Positions 7,480-14,758 of a stretch of DNA of 25,692 nt are shown piece after piece. A model generated the notes under the pieces. That model searched no databases. It was not told where the DNA came from and worked only from the letters and a program-made list of their open reading frames with translations. Every line of letters starts with the position of its first letter. The first letter of the stretch is position 1. The position numbers and the translations under genes are program-made. Source of the stretch: DASQUK01 sp035697145 (lineage in GTDB: Bacteria; Actinomycetota; Acidimicrobiia; Acidimicrobiales; VFJN01); contig DASSDL010000232.1 of NCBI GenBank assembly GCA_035697145.1, forward strand, positions 1-25,692. The letters run 5' to 3'.

Positions 7480-7734
7480 TCAACGACGGCTGGGCGACGA
7501 ACCTGTCGCCGCCTCGCCGCAGTTCTTCATCGAGCGCCCATCGAGCAGCCCCCTCGATTGACGACGCCGCCGAGGACCCTTCAGCTGGGGACGGTTCCGA
7601 CGCAATGTCGGAGTCGTCGGACCCTCCTCTGTGGGCGGAGCCGTCGAGGTCTCGGCCTCGTAGTCATCATCGCCACAGCTGGCAGCAGCGAGCAGGGCTA
7701 TCGCCGTCAGCGCCGCAACAAGTCGCAGAAACAT
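7480..7734 (-). CDS. Small putative lipoprotein with unusual basic tail
   Basis: 84 residues from the ATG at 7734. The frame extends upstream to 7794, but MFLRLVAALTAIALLAAASC is a complete lipoprotein signal with Cys20, so the internal ATG is preferred. A short acidic, Thr/Pro-rich linker follows (GDDDYEAETSTAPP). The remaining 45 residues are suddenly very Arg-rich (LRRNRPQLKGPRRRRQSRG), which is odd for an exported lipoprotein and suggests a frameshift after about residue 40. It precedes the coiled-coil membrane protein by 16 nt. No good Shine-Dalgarno is visible. Real signal peptide, doubtful C-terminus. Confidence 0.45.
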   Translation of the reverse strand: MFLRLVAALTAIALLAAASCGDDDYEAETSTAPPTEEGPTTPTLRRNRPQLKGPRRRRQSRGLLDGRSMKNCGEAATGSSPSRR

Positions 7735-7960
7735 CGCCACCCAATCCCCCCAAATCACGCTGGGGCGGAGGAACCTGCCTGCCATTCGCATCACTGTGCA
7801 CCGAGGGGCATTATCAGCTCATTAGCGGCGCCGGTGATTCGGGTAACACCTCACACAACGGATGTCGCGTCCGGGTAAGCGCGTGGTATGTGCTGATGTG
7901 CCGCGATGTCGCTGGGTCGTCGACACGACGTTCGCGAGCAGGACCCGATCAAGGAAGGGA

Positions 7961-8167
7961 GCGTCGCATCCGGCCCGCCTGTGCTCATCCGCCCGAGGTT
8001 ACGACGCGCCCCGTGGTGCCTTCGGGCACCACCACAGGCGACGCCTGGGCCGGACCATCCGGCCCAAGGATGTGCTGTGCGTCCAAAGCCGTCCGAAGCC
8101 TGGCCGTACCGGGACTTGACCCTCCCGCGGAACCCTACGCGTTGCCCGGGAAGTCCCGGCTGTAGGG
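7961..8167 (+). ncRNA. Candidate structured RNA with alternative hairpins
   Basis: This lies in a 485-nt stretch (7735-8219) without a convincing gene. Local helices: GCGTCG/CGACGC (7961-7966 with 8002-8007); GTGGTGCC-TTCG-GGCACCAC (8013-8032), a C(UUCG)G tetraloop hairpin; CAGGC/GCCTG (8035-8047); TGGGCCGGA/TCCGGCCCA (8046-8066); CCGGGACTT/AAGTCCCGG (8109-8117 with 8151-8159); CCCTAC/GTAGGG (8133-8138 with 8162-8167). CATCCGGCCC occurs twice (7967-7976, 8056-8065), so GGGCCGGA can pair with either copy. The tetraloop favours a plus-strand RNA. On the minus strand it could instead be the trailer of the HEPN gene or leader of the lipoprotein gene. No known RNA family recognised. Confidence 0.3.
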
Positions 8168-8219
8168 CCGCAGAATGGGCCGTCGTCGCGGGGACGTGAC
8201 GGTGCGCCGTGGTGTCCAG

Positions 8220-9353
8220 CTACGACGGGTCGAGTTCCTGTGGGTCGTCCCCGTTGATGCGCTCGTCACCGACATCCCGGTGTTGCTGTGACGCCGCTTC
8301 CTCGGTCGGCGGGGCTGCATGGACCAGTTCCTCCGCCCACGACATCGCTTCCTCTGCGTTCACCAGGTGCGCCTGTGCGACCGACTGATCGATGTCCTTG
8401 CCGCGGTGCGCCACCTTGTTGCGGTCCTCGAAGAGAGCGACCAGCCCCTTGTAGACCGGTTTGTTGTCCTCGCGTAGCGACCGCCCGGTCACGGCCTTCG
8501 CTGTCTTGTCGAAGAGTCCAGCGGCCTGCTCGGAGACGTCCCTGGGATTGTCGAGCGCCCAGTCCAACACCGGCAGGCCGGCATTCGACGACGCGGCCCG
8601 AAGCGTCTGCTTGATGGTCACCTCGCACGCGATAGCGGCTAGCAGCACGGCCTCACGAAGCTGCGGAGGGTCACTTCGCCACACTAGGTACTTCGCGTCC
8701 GCGATCAGGGCGTTGCGCAATGCGGGTCGCTCGCCACGCGACGCTTGCGCGATGGCTCTGCGGTGGTCGTCGAGCGATAGGGCGCGGTCAGACGAGGGGG
8801 TGAAGGCCGTAAGCGGGTCGTTGTAGCCGACCTTGACCCATCGATCCGTCTTCTGCTCCCAAACCTCGGTGAGCCACACGACACGATGACGACTTCCGGA
8901 CAGCCCCAGCCAGTGCTGCCCATCTTCCGCTCTGATCAGCTCGAGGTAGTCATGGAAAAGCCCGCGGGCCGCGTTGGCCGCGGCCTTCAACACCGCCATG
9001 CCCGCCTCGAATATCGCATCTGGAGGGCGCCGTCCGTCTCCCACGTCATCGGCTCCGAACGGCAACGTGCATTCGACGGTGACGCGAATCATCCCCACCG
9101 CCTCGGCCACCCGCTTGCCCTGCTTCTCGATCCAGCCTGTCACGACGTGATGGTCCTGCCGGGCCTCGTGCTCGCGGATCCCGAAGTCCCCCTCGTCTCG
9201 CGGGAAGGAGAGTCGCATCTTGAACCCGCTGTGAGTGGCTTCGTGAGAGGTTCCGGGCATGTCGGCGACGATCCACAACGCCGGAACCTCGAAGTGATAG
9301 TGCACGTACATATCAGTGGGTGTGCACGTCGGAGTGGTGCTGTCGTCAGGCAT
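8220..9353 (-). CDS. HEPN-motif protein, putative RNase
   Basis: 377 residues from ATG 9353. The N-terminal half (about 1-200) is a mixed alpha/beta region of unknown family, with strand-like stretches such as MYVHYHFEVPALWIVADMPG. The C-terminal part (about 220-360) is helical, with LREAVLLAAIACEVTIKQTL and then RNKVAHRGK. R311-N312-x-x-x-H316 matches the RNxxxH motif of HEPN ribonucleases, found in toxins, Abi proteins and CRISPR RNases. RNase activity is therefore inferred, not shown; some HEPN proteins are non-catalytic. The frame is open back to 9656, but those 101 codons look non-conserved, and the Shine-Dalgarno (AAAGGGACGG) is weak and distant, so the start is tentative. It sits between a hairpin-rich region and the DUF222/HNH gene, and near a TA locus. 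Confidence 0.75.
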   Translation of the reverse strand: MPDDSTTPTCTPTDMYVHYHFEVPALWIVADMPGTSHEATHSGFKMRLSFPRDEGDFGIREHEARQDHHVVTGWIEKQGKRVAEAVGMIRVTVECTLPFGADDVGDGRRPPDAIFEAGMAVLKAAANAARGLFHDYLELIRAEDGQHWLGLSGSRHRVVWLTEVWEQKTDRWVKVGYNDPLTAFTPSSDRALSLDDHRRAIAQASRGERPALRNALIADAKYLVWRSDPPQLREAVLLAAIACEVTIKQTLRAASSNAGLPVLDWALDNPRDVSEQAAGLFDKTAKAVTGRSLREDNKPVYKGLVALFEDRNKVAHRGKDIDQSVAQAHLVNAEEAMSWAEELVHAAPPTEEAASQQHRDVGDERINGDDPQELDPS

Positions 9354-9750
9354 GGTGCACGGTTCCGTCCCTTTCGGCTGCGATCGCTCTCGACTGATAA
9401 CCGTCATTGCCCGCGACATGATCCGGGCAGCCGCTGAGCGTATGCGGATGAGCCAGACGTCTCGCTGTTTCGGGTAGCCGCCGACGCCGTTCGGCCGCAG
9501 CAAGCTCATGGCCGCTCGACAGTAGGCGGACCCGGTGGTCGAGACGATGGTCGTAGCGCGAGCGGCGCGCTGAGCCGAAGCATCGAGGCGCTGCAGACGA
9601 AGCGTGTGACCAGGCTGGCTCACTGGCGGTAGTGCTTCAGGCGGCGTGGCCAGCATGTCTCACCCGGACCGCTCTTGGTGTCATGGCCACCAAGTCAGGC
9701 ACGTCCATTCTGCTCAGACCGGCAGGGCAAGGCCTAACAGATGCACGCTC

Positions 9751-9789
9751 AAAGTATAGAAAAACAGCCTGAAAGTATGGCCTCATACT
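9751..9789 (+). promoter_or_regulatory. Operator-like repeats upstream of DUF222/HNH gene
   Basis: AAAGTAT occurs at 9751-9757 and 9772-9778, with starts 21 bp apart, two helical turns. The second copy overlaps a perfect inverted repeat, AGTATG-GCCT-CATACT (9774-9789). The palindrome ends 12 bp before the -10 box and covers where a -35 element would be, as expected for a repressor site. Confidence 0.45.
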
Positions 9790-9801
9790 GAATAGGGCTG
9801 T

Positions 9802-9807
9802 TATACT
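9802..9807 (+). promoter_or_regulatory. -10 box of leaderless DUF222/HNH gene
   Basis: TATACT, a near-consensus -10 hexamer, ends exactly 7 nt before the GTG at 9815. No Shine-Dalgarno precedes the GTG. Transcription would begin at or next to the start codon. Confidence 0.65.
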
Positions 9808-9814
9808 CGTACCT

Positions 9815-11221
9815 GTGTTCGTAGGGGTGAAGCTTCGGCAGGTGACCGACCTCGCAAAGGCGCTGCGTTCCCAATTGGGCCGCCTGACCCCGGGCGACGT
9901 ACCTCTGTCCGAGGCGCCCGCGATGTGGGCGGCGTACGACTCGATAGAGCGGTCCGCGGCGGCAGCCAAGACACTGCTCGCCGAGCGGGTCGAACAGTCC
10001 CGGGTGTGGGCGCAGGAGGGCGACCGCTCGGCAGTGGAGCATCTGGCCCGCAAGTCGGGCAGCTCCCTTGGGGCGGCCCGCGCTGGCCTGGAGACCTCCC
10101 GGAAACTGCGCCGGCTACCCGCCACCGAGGCGGCTGTGCGCCGGGGTGAGCTGTCACGGGCACAGGCCGAGACGATCGCCGATGCGGCTGCAGTCAATCC
10201 CAACGCCGAGCAGTCGCTGCTCGCGGCCGCGGGCCGCGCCACCCTGGTCGAGCTACGCGAGCAGGCCAATCGGGCCAAGGCAGCCGCCGATCCCGACCCG
10301 GACGCGACGTATCGCCGTATCCACCGTGAGCGCCGCCTGCGTCGTTGGACCGACGGCGAGGGTGCTTGGAACCTCCAGGGCCGCAGCACTGCCGACGCCG
10401 GTGCCATTTTCAACGCCGCGCTCGACCCGATCATCGACCAGATCTTCCGTGCCGCCCGACGTGACGGCCGGCACGAATCCCGGGACGCCTACGCGTTCGA
10501 CGCCCTCCTCGAGCTCGCCCGCCGCGCCCGCGGCCACAACGCCAGGCCGGGCAACGGTGGGGCCTTCGAGGGTCCGACCGGCATCGCTCATACAAGCGAA
10601 CCGCCGGCGGCTGCTCCTGACCAGCCCCATGCCAATGCCCCCGCCACCGAGCCCAGCGAGGCCGTCCATTCCGGGGTCGTCGGCTACGACCCACCGCGGC
10701 GATCGGCGAGCCCCAACCCCAGCTTCCTGGCCTTGTTGCGGGTCGACCTCGACGCCCTGGTGCGCGGCGCGACTGAGGGAGATGAGTTGTGCGAGATTGC
10801 CGGCGTAGGCGCCGTGCCCGCGCGGGTTGCCCGCAGCCTCCTGGGTGAGGCGATCCTCAAGCTGGTGATAACCAACGGTGTCGACGTGGTCAACGTCACG
10901 CACCTGGGCCGGGGCCCCACCGCGGCGCAACGCATTGCCTTGCTCTGGACCTCGCCGTGGTGCACCAACTCGGGGTGCTCGCACACCCTCCAGATCCAGC
11001 ACGATCACCGCAAGCCCTGGACCGAGGTCCACGAGACCACCCTCGACAACCTCGACCGGCTCTGCGACCCCTGCCACAGACGCAAGACCCACGACGGCTG
11101 GGCCCTGGTCGAGGGCAAGGGCCGACGACCCCTCGTGCCTCCCGACGATCCCCGCCACGTCGGCAACCGCGGCACCAGACCGCGCGGCGACCCCATCCCG
11201 TTCGACACCAACGCCGCCTGA
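9815..11221 (+). CDS. DUF222 domain HNH endonuclease
   Basis: 468 residues. The helical N-terminal two thirds match the DUF222 domain of the actinobacterial 13E12-repeat family (SIERSAAAAKTLLAERVEQS, GELSRAQAETIADAA, then ALDPIIDQIFRAARRDGR). A variable Ala/Pro-rich linker lies at about 250-290. The C-terminal HNH nuclease module (about 382-430) shows CTNSGC, QIQHDHRKPW, LDNLDRLCDPCHRRKTH, with paired Cys residues for a structural zinc and the catalytic HDH-N-H residues. Length is typical and the nuclease motif is complete. It probably cleaves or nicks DNA; the family's role is not settled, and its multicopy occurrence in mycobacteria has suggested mobility. The GTG start is fixed by the -10 box 7 nt upstream. 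It is convergent with the SnoaL-like gene, 31 nt away. Confidence 0.93.
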   Translation: MFVGVKLRQVTDLAKALRSQLGRLTPGDVPLSEAPAMWAAYDSIERSAAAAKTLLAERVEQSRVWAQEGDRSAVEHLARKSGSSLGAARAGLETSRKLRRLPATEAAVRRGELSRAQAETIADAAAVNPNAEQSLLAAAGRATLVELREQANRAKAAADPDPDATYRRIHRERRLRRWTDGEGAWNLQGRSTADAGAIFNAALDPIIDQIFRAARRDGRHESRDAYAFDALLELARRARGHNARPGNGGAFEGPTGIAHTSEPPAAAPDQPHANAPATEPSEAVHSGVVGYDPPRRSASPNPSFLALLRVDLDALVRGATEGDELCEIAGVGAVPARVARSLLGEAILKLVITNGVDVVNVTHLGRGPTAAQRIALLWTSPWCTNSGCSHTLQIQHDHRKPWTEVHETTLDNLDRLCDPCHRRKTHDGWALVEGKGRRPLVPPDDPRHVGNRGTRPRGDPIPFDTNAA

Positions 11222-11252
11222 GCACGCCGAGGCACCACGCCAGGCTGAGCGG

Positions 11253-11651
11253 TCAGACGAAGAAGGCCTCGTACGCCTTGGTGTCGCTGTGCACGTTCCA
11301 GAACTCCGTGGCGCGGCCGTCGGGATCGAGGTGGAACACGTGGGCCTCGCGGACGTCGAGCCGGGCGCCGTCGGCCGCCCGGGTGCCGGTCTCGCGCACG
11401 TGGGCGATCGCATGATGGTCGTCGGCGAAGACGTCCAGCACGTTGAGCAGCAGCGTGCCGTCGGTGAACCGCGCCAGCTCCCGGAGATGGGCGGCGACCT
11501 CGTCGCGGCCCTTGTGGTCCCCGGCGAAGCGACCGCCGGCGACGTGCCAGACGACGTCGTCGGACAGCAGGCGCAGCACGGCGTCGATGTCGCTGGCTGC
11601 GAACCGTTCATACCCCTGGACGATGCGGGCGACGTTGGGGTGTTCGGTCAT
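11253..11651 (-). CDS. SnoaL-like (NTF2-fold) protein
   Basis: 132 residues from the ATG at 11651, with GGGGGAAGCA immediately upstream as ribosome binding site. The sequence fits the SnoaL-like/DUF4440 group of the NTF2 superfamily: VARIVQGYERFAASDIDAVL, LLSDDVVWHVAGG, the GRDEVAAHLRELARF helix, then strands ending HVFHLDPDGRATEFWNVHSD. These small cone-shaped barrels act as isomerases, hydrolases or ligand binders in the cytoplasm; the substrate cannot be predicted. A longer frame to 11885 exists but its extra N-terminus is Ser/Arg-rich and overlaps the esterase gene. It lies 55 nt downstream of the esterase stop on the same strand. Confidence 0.88.
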   Translation of the reverse strand: MTEHPNVARIVQGYERFAASDIDAVLRLLSDDVVWHVAGGRFAGDHKGRDEVAAHLRELARFTDGTLLLNVLDVFADDHHAIAHVRETGTRAADGARLDVREAHVFHLDPDGRATEFWNVHSDTKAYEAFFV

Positions 11652-11706
11652 TGCTTCCCCCTCAGCGGAGTCGTCGTTGACCAGCGTCCATTGTCGCCCG
11701 CCGAGG

Positions 11707-12795
11707 TCAACTTTTGCTACCGCTTGTGACCAGCGGATGCTGCTCGAAGAACTCCCACATGACCTCGTTGGCCGAGATCGACATCGTCGTGTGGCCGACG
11801 ATGTTCTCGACGTTGGCCAGGAACTCGGAGCCCGGCCAGCTGTGGCCACCGCCCTCGACCCGGTACAGCTCGGCCTCGGCGCCAACGGGGCAGGCGAACG
11901 ACAATACGGTCACGTCGTCGGCGACCGCCGCCTCCTCGGGCGCGGCGTCGTCGCAGCCGTTGCGGTCGGCCCAGTCGGCCACCACCTCCGGGACCGAGGG
12001 ACCCGTGGGCTCCGCCGGTGCCGCCAGCTGGTCGGCCATGTCGCCCAGCGTGCCCTGCCCGTCGGGAGACGGGAGGCTGGCCACCTGAGGCCCGAAGCCC
12101 CCGTCGTAGGAAAGGAAGCCGTCGTGGGTGCCGTGGAAGGCAACGACCGGAACGGGCCTATCGGCTTGGCAATCCTCCACCGCGGTCACGCCCGCCACCG
12201 GCGCGGCCGCCGCGAAGCGGTCGGAGAGCTCGCACGCCAGCGTCGAGGTCATCATGGCCCCATTCGACAGACCGGTGACGAAGACCCGGCCGGTGTCGAC
12301 GCAGACGGACGCCTCGACCTCGTCGAGCATCGCCTCCAGGAACACCTGGTCGGGCCCTCCCGGCGTGGTGTCCCAGAACGGAACCGGCCCCTCGCCCTGG
12401 CCGTGCGGCGTGACGGTGACGAACCCCTGCTGGTCGCCGTAGGGCCCCAGGCCGGAGACCAGGGCGTGCACTTCGGCGCCTTCGCCGTAGCCGTGGAGGT
12501 CGACGACCACCGGCATGGGTGTGCTGCCGTTGTGCGCCGGCGGCACGTGCCGCAGGTACCAGCGCTCGACGCCACCGGAGGTGATCGTCACCTTCTCCTC
12601 CCCGGCGGCGACTGCGCTGGCGCCACACCCGGCGGAAGGGCGCGGTTCGACGTCGGCCGGTGTCGCTGGCGCCGCGGCTTCGTCTGCCGGTGACGCGGCG
12701 CTCTCGGCGCCGTCACCGTCGTCGCCGCTCGAGCAGGCACCGACCAGCAACCCGCAGGTGAGCGCCGCCGTGATCCGGTGCAGAGGTCTCGTCAT
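11707..12795 (-). CDS. Secreted esterase lipoprotein, PHB depolymerase/LpqC family
   Basis: 362 residues. A signal peptide ends in the lipobox LLVGAC (Cys21), followed by a low-complexity Asp/Ala/Pro linker (about 24-55), so the enzyme is tethered outside the membrane. The alpha/beta hydrolase core begins with PMPVVVDLHGYGEG. The nucleophile lies in GLSNGA (G-x-S-x-G), the acid probably in HGTHDGFLSYDG, and the histidine in GGGHSWPG. This arrangement is typical of the poly(3-hydroxybutyrate) depolymerase/feruloyl esterase group (LpqC-like). The natural ester is unknown. The ATG is set by GGGGAGGGG about six bases upstream. It lies 45 nt after the ABC exporter stop on the same strand. Confidence 0.9.
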   Translation of the reverse strand: MTRPLHRITAALTCGLLVGACSSGDDGDGAESAASPADEAAAPATPADVEPRPSAGCGASAVAAGEEKVTITSGGVERWYLRHVPPAHNGSTPMPVVVDLHGYGEGAEVHALVSGLGPYGDQQGFVTVTPHGQGEGPVPFWDTTPGGPDQVFLEAMLDEVEASVCVDTGRVFVTGLSNGAMMTSTLACELSDRFAAAAPVAGVTAVEDCQADRPVPVVAFHGTHDGFLSYDGGFGPQVASLPSPDGQGTLGDMADQLAAPAEPTGPSVPEVVADWADRNGCDDAAPEEAAVADDVTVLSFACPVGAEAELYRVEGGGHSWPGSEFLANVENIVGHTTMSISANEVMWEFFEQHPLVTSGSKS

Positions 12796-12840
12796 GACCA
12801 GTCCCCTCCCCGCCCGGCAACGGCCAGGCTGCCACAGGTG

Positions 12841-14697
12841 TCAGGCGGTCGGCCGCAAGGCCTGGACTTCGCCGGTCTGGATGCGCCACAGCGCGGAGTA
12901 CAGGCCCCGATCCCCCACCAGCTCGTCGTGGCTGCCCGACTCCACGATCCGTCCCTCCTCGAGCACGTGGATGCGATCGGCGTGCCGCACCGTCGACAGC
13001 CGGTGGGCGATCACGATCACGGTGCGGTCGCGGCCGACCAGCTCGAGCGAGCGCTGGATGGCCGCCTCGGTCTCGTTGTCGACCGCGGAGGTGGCCTCGT
13101 CGAGCACCAGGACCGGAGGATCCTTGAGGATCGCCCGGGCGATCGACAGCCGCTGGCGCTGGCCGCCCGACAGCTTCTGGCCCCGCTCACCCACGACCGT
13201 GTCGTAGCCGTCGGCCAGCTCGACGATGAAGTCGTGCGCCTCGGCCAGGCGGGCGGCCCGCTCGAGCTCGGTGTCATCGGCGTCAGGACGGCCATAGGCA
13301 AGGTTCTCGCGCACTGTGCCCTGGAACAGGAACACGTCCTGGCCGACGTAGCCGATGGCGCGTCGCAGCTCGGCCAGCGGCACGGTGCGCACGTCGACAC
13401 CGTCGAGGGCGATGCGGCCGGCGGTGGTGTCGTAGAGCCGCAACAGGAGCTTGACCACCGTGGACTTGCCCGCCCCGGTCGAGCCGACGATGGCGTGGGT
13501 CTCGCCGGGCGGCACCACCAGCTCGAACCCGTCGAGGACGGGCCGCCGAGGCCGTTCGCCGTCACCGTTGCCGGCCACGGTGGGCGTCGGCACAGGGCCG
13601 TACGCGAAGCACACCGACTCGAAGCGCACCTCGCCCCGCACGGGCGCCGGCAGGGTGTGGACACCGTCGACGATGACCGGGTCGACGGCGAGCAGATCGA
13701 GGATGCGGCGGGTCGACGCCATGGCCCGCTGGTAGAGGTCGAAGGTCTCGCCCAGCCGCGTCAGCGGCCACAGCAGCCGCTGCGTCATGTACACGAGGAC
13801 CGAGAACACCCCGACCTCCAGGGTGCCCTCGAGCGCCGCCCGCCCGCCGATCAGCAGCGTCAGCGTGAAGGCAGCGAGGATCGCGAGCCGGATGAGCGGG
13901 ATGAACGCCGACGAGAGCCTGATCGCCGCCCGGTTGGCCTCGCGGTAGGTGCCGCTGGCGGCGGCCACCCGTTCGGATTCGCGCGCCTCGGCGGTGAACG
14001 CCCGGATGGTGGCGATGCCGGACACGTTGTTGGCGAGCAGTGCCCCGAGGTCGCCGGCCGCCTGCCGCACGACCATGTAGCGCGGCTCGAGCCGGCGCTG
14101 GTAGCGGATCGATCCCCACACGATGATCGGGATGGGCAGGAACGCCACGACCCCGAGCACGGGCTCGGCCACGAAGAACACGACGCCCACGAAGACGACA
14201 TTGACGAACGTCCGCACTAGTTCGTTGGCGCCGATGTCCAGGAAGCGTTCGAGCTGGTTGACATCGTCGTTGAGGATGGACAGCAGCCCGCCCGTCGATT
14301 GGTCCTCGAACCAGGCGAGCTCGAGCCGCTGGACGTGGCGATAGGCGTCCATGCGGGCTTCGTGCTCGATGGTCTGGGCCAGGTTGCGCCACAGCACGTT
14401 GGCCACGAACTCGCTGGCCGACTCGACCAGCCACACCGCCACGTTGACGATCGCCAGCACGACGAGCTGGGCGAACCGACCCTCGACGCCGATGACGGTC
14501 GACACCAGCGAGTCGTCGGCGCGCACCACCACGTCGACGGCAGCGCCGATGAGCAGCTCGGGCATGACGTCGGCGAGCTTGTTGAGCACGCTGAAGCCGA
14601 TGGCGGCCACGACCGTGCGGCGGTGCCCCCGGGCGTAGCGCCACAGCCTGATCAGCGGCGGTGCCTCCGCGGACGGATCTCGATGCCGGCGAAACAT
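12841..14697 (-). CDS. ABC exporter, fused permease and ATPase
   Basis: 618 residues, the standard length of a half-transporter. Residues 1-310 form the six-helix exporter membrane domain, beginning VVAAIGFSVLNKLADVMPEL. The ATPase domain carries Walker A GSTGAGKST (about 403-411), signature LSGGQRQRL (about 507), Walker B VLVLDEATSAVD (about 527) and H-loop VIVIAHRLST (about 560). It should act as a dimer exporting an unknown compound, possibly lipid or drug. The start ATG at 14697 is chosen over a GTG at 14721 because TAGCCT ends exactly 7 nt before it, the leaderless signature. It lies 61 nt after the zwf stop on the same strand. Confidence 0.93.
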   Translation of the reverse strand: MFRRHRDPSAEAPPLIRLWRYARGHRRTVVAAIGFSVLNKLADVMPELLIGAAVDVVVRADDSLVSTVIGVEGRFAQLVVLAIVNVAVWLVESASEFVANVLWRNLAQTIEHEARMDAYRHVQRLELAWFEDQSTGGLLSILNDDVNQLERFLDIGANELVRTFVNVVFVGVVFFVAEPVLGVVAFLPIPIIVWGSIRYQRRLEPRYMVVRQAAGDLGALLANNVSGIATIRAFTAEARESERVAAASGTYREANRAAIRLSSAFIPLIRLAILAAFTLTLLIGGRAALEGTLEVGVFSVLVYMTQRLLWPLTRLGETFDLYQRAMASTRRILDLLAVDPVIVDGVHTLPAPVRGEVRFESVCFAYGPVPTPTVAGNGDGERPRRPVLDGFELVVPPGETHAIVGSTGAGKSTVVKLLLRLYDTTAGRIALDGVDVRTVPLAELRRAIGYVGQDVFLFQGTVRENLAYGRPDADDTELERAARLAEAHDFIVELADGYDTVVGERGQKLSGGQRQRLSIARAILKDPPVLVLDEATSAVDNETEAAIQRSLELVGRDRTVIVIAHRLSTVRHADRIHVLEEGRIVESGSHDELVGDRGLYSALWRIQTGEVQALRPTA

Positions 14698-14704
14698 GAC
14701 GGCG

Positions 14705-14710
14705 AGGCTA
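14705..14710 (-). promoter_or_regulatory. -10 box of leaderless ABC exporter gene
   Basis: TAGCCT on the minus strand ends 7 nt before the ATG at 14697, with no Shine-Dalgarno between. It decides the start of the ABC exporter and gives that gene its own promoter, separate from zwf. Confidence 0.5.
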
Positions 14711-14758
14711 TGAGGCGGCACCGAGGCGCCGCCTCTACGCGGCGTGGGACCTAGGCCG

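Larger units (their letters stand above)
9354..9814. other. Divergent intergenic region, partly AT-rich
   Basis: This separates the HEPN gene and the DUF222/HNH gene. 9354-9656 is open on the minus strand as a possible N-terminal extension of the HEPN protein, but its translation is Arg/Ala-rich with no motif. From about 9745 the sequence turns clearly AT-rich and carries the promoter, a direct repeat and a palindrome, listed separately. Confidence 0.4.

Noticed and set aside
7605..8165. Plus-strand 186-codon frame or intron/transposon remnant
   Set aside because: The translation shows no transposase or reverse transcriptase motif. A GTGCGCC at about 8199 recalls group II intron starts, but no domain V was seen.
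10253..11611. Minus-strand 452-codon frame over the HNH gene
   Set aside because: It lies antisense to a complete DUF222/HNH protein and resembles no family.
11652..11885. N-terminal extension of the SnoaL-like protein
   Set aside because: Ser/Arg-rich, overlaps the esterase coding region, and a good ribosome binding site precedes the ATG at 11651.
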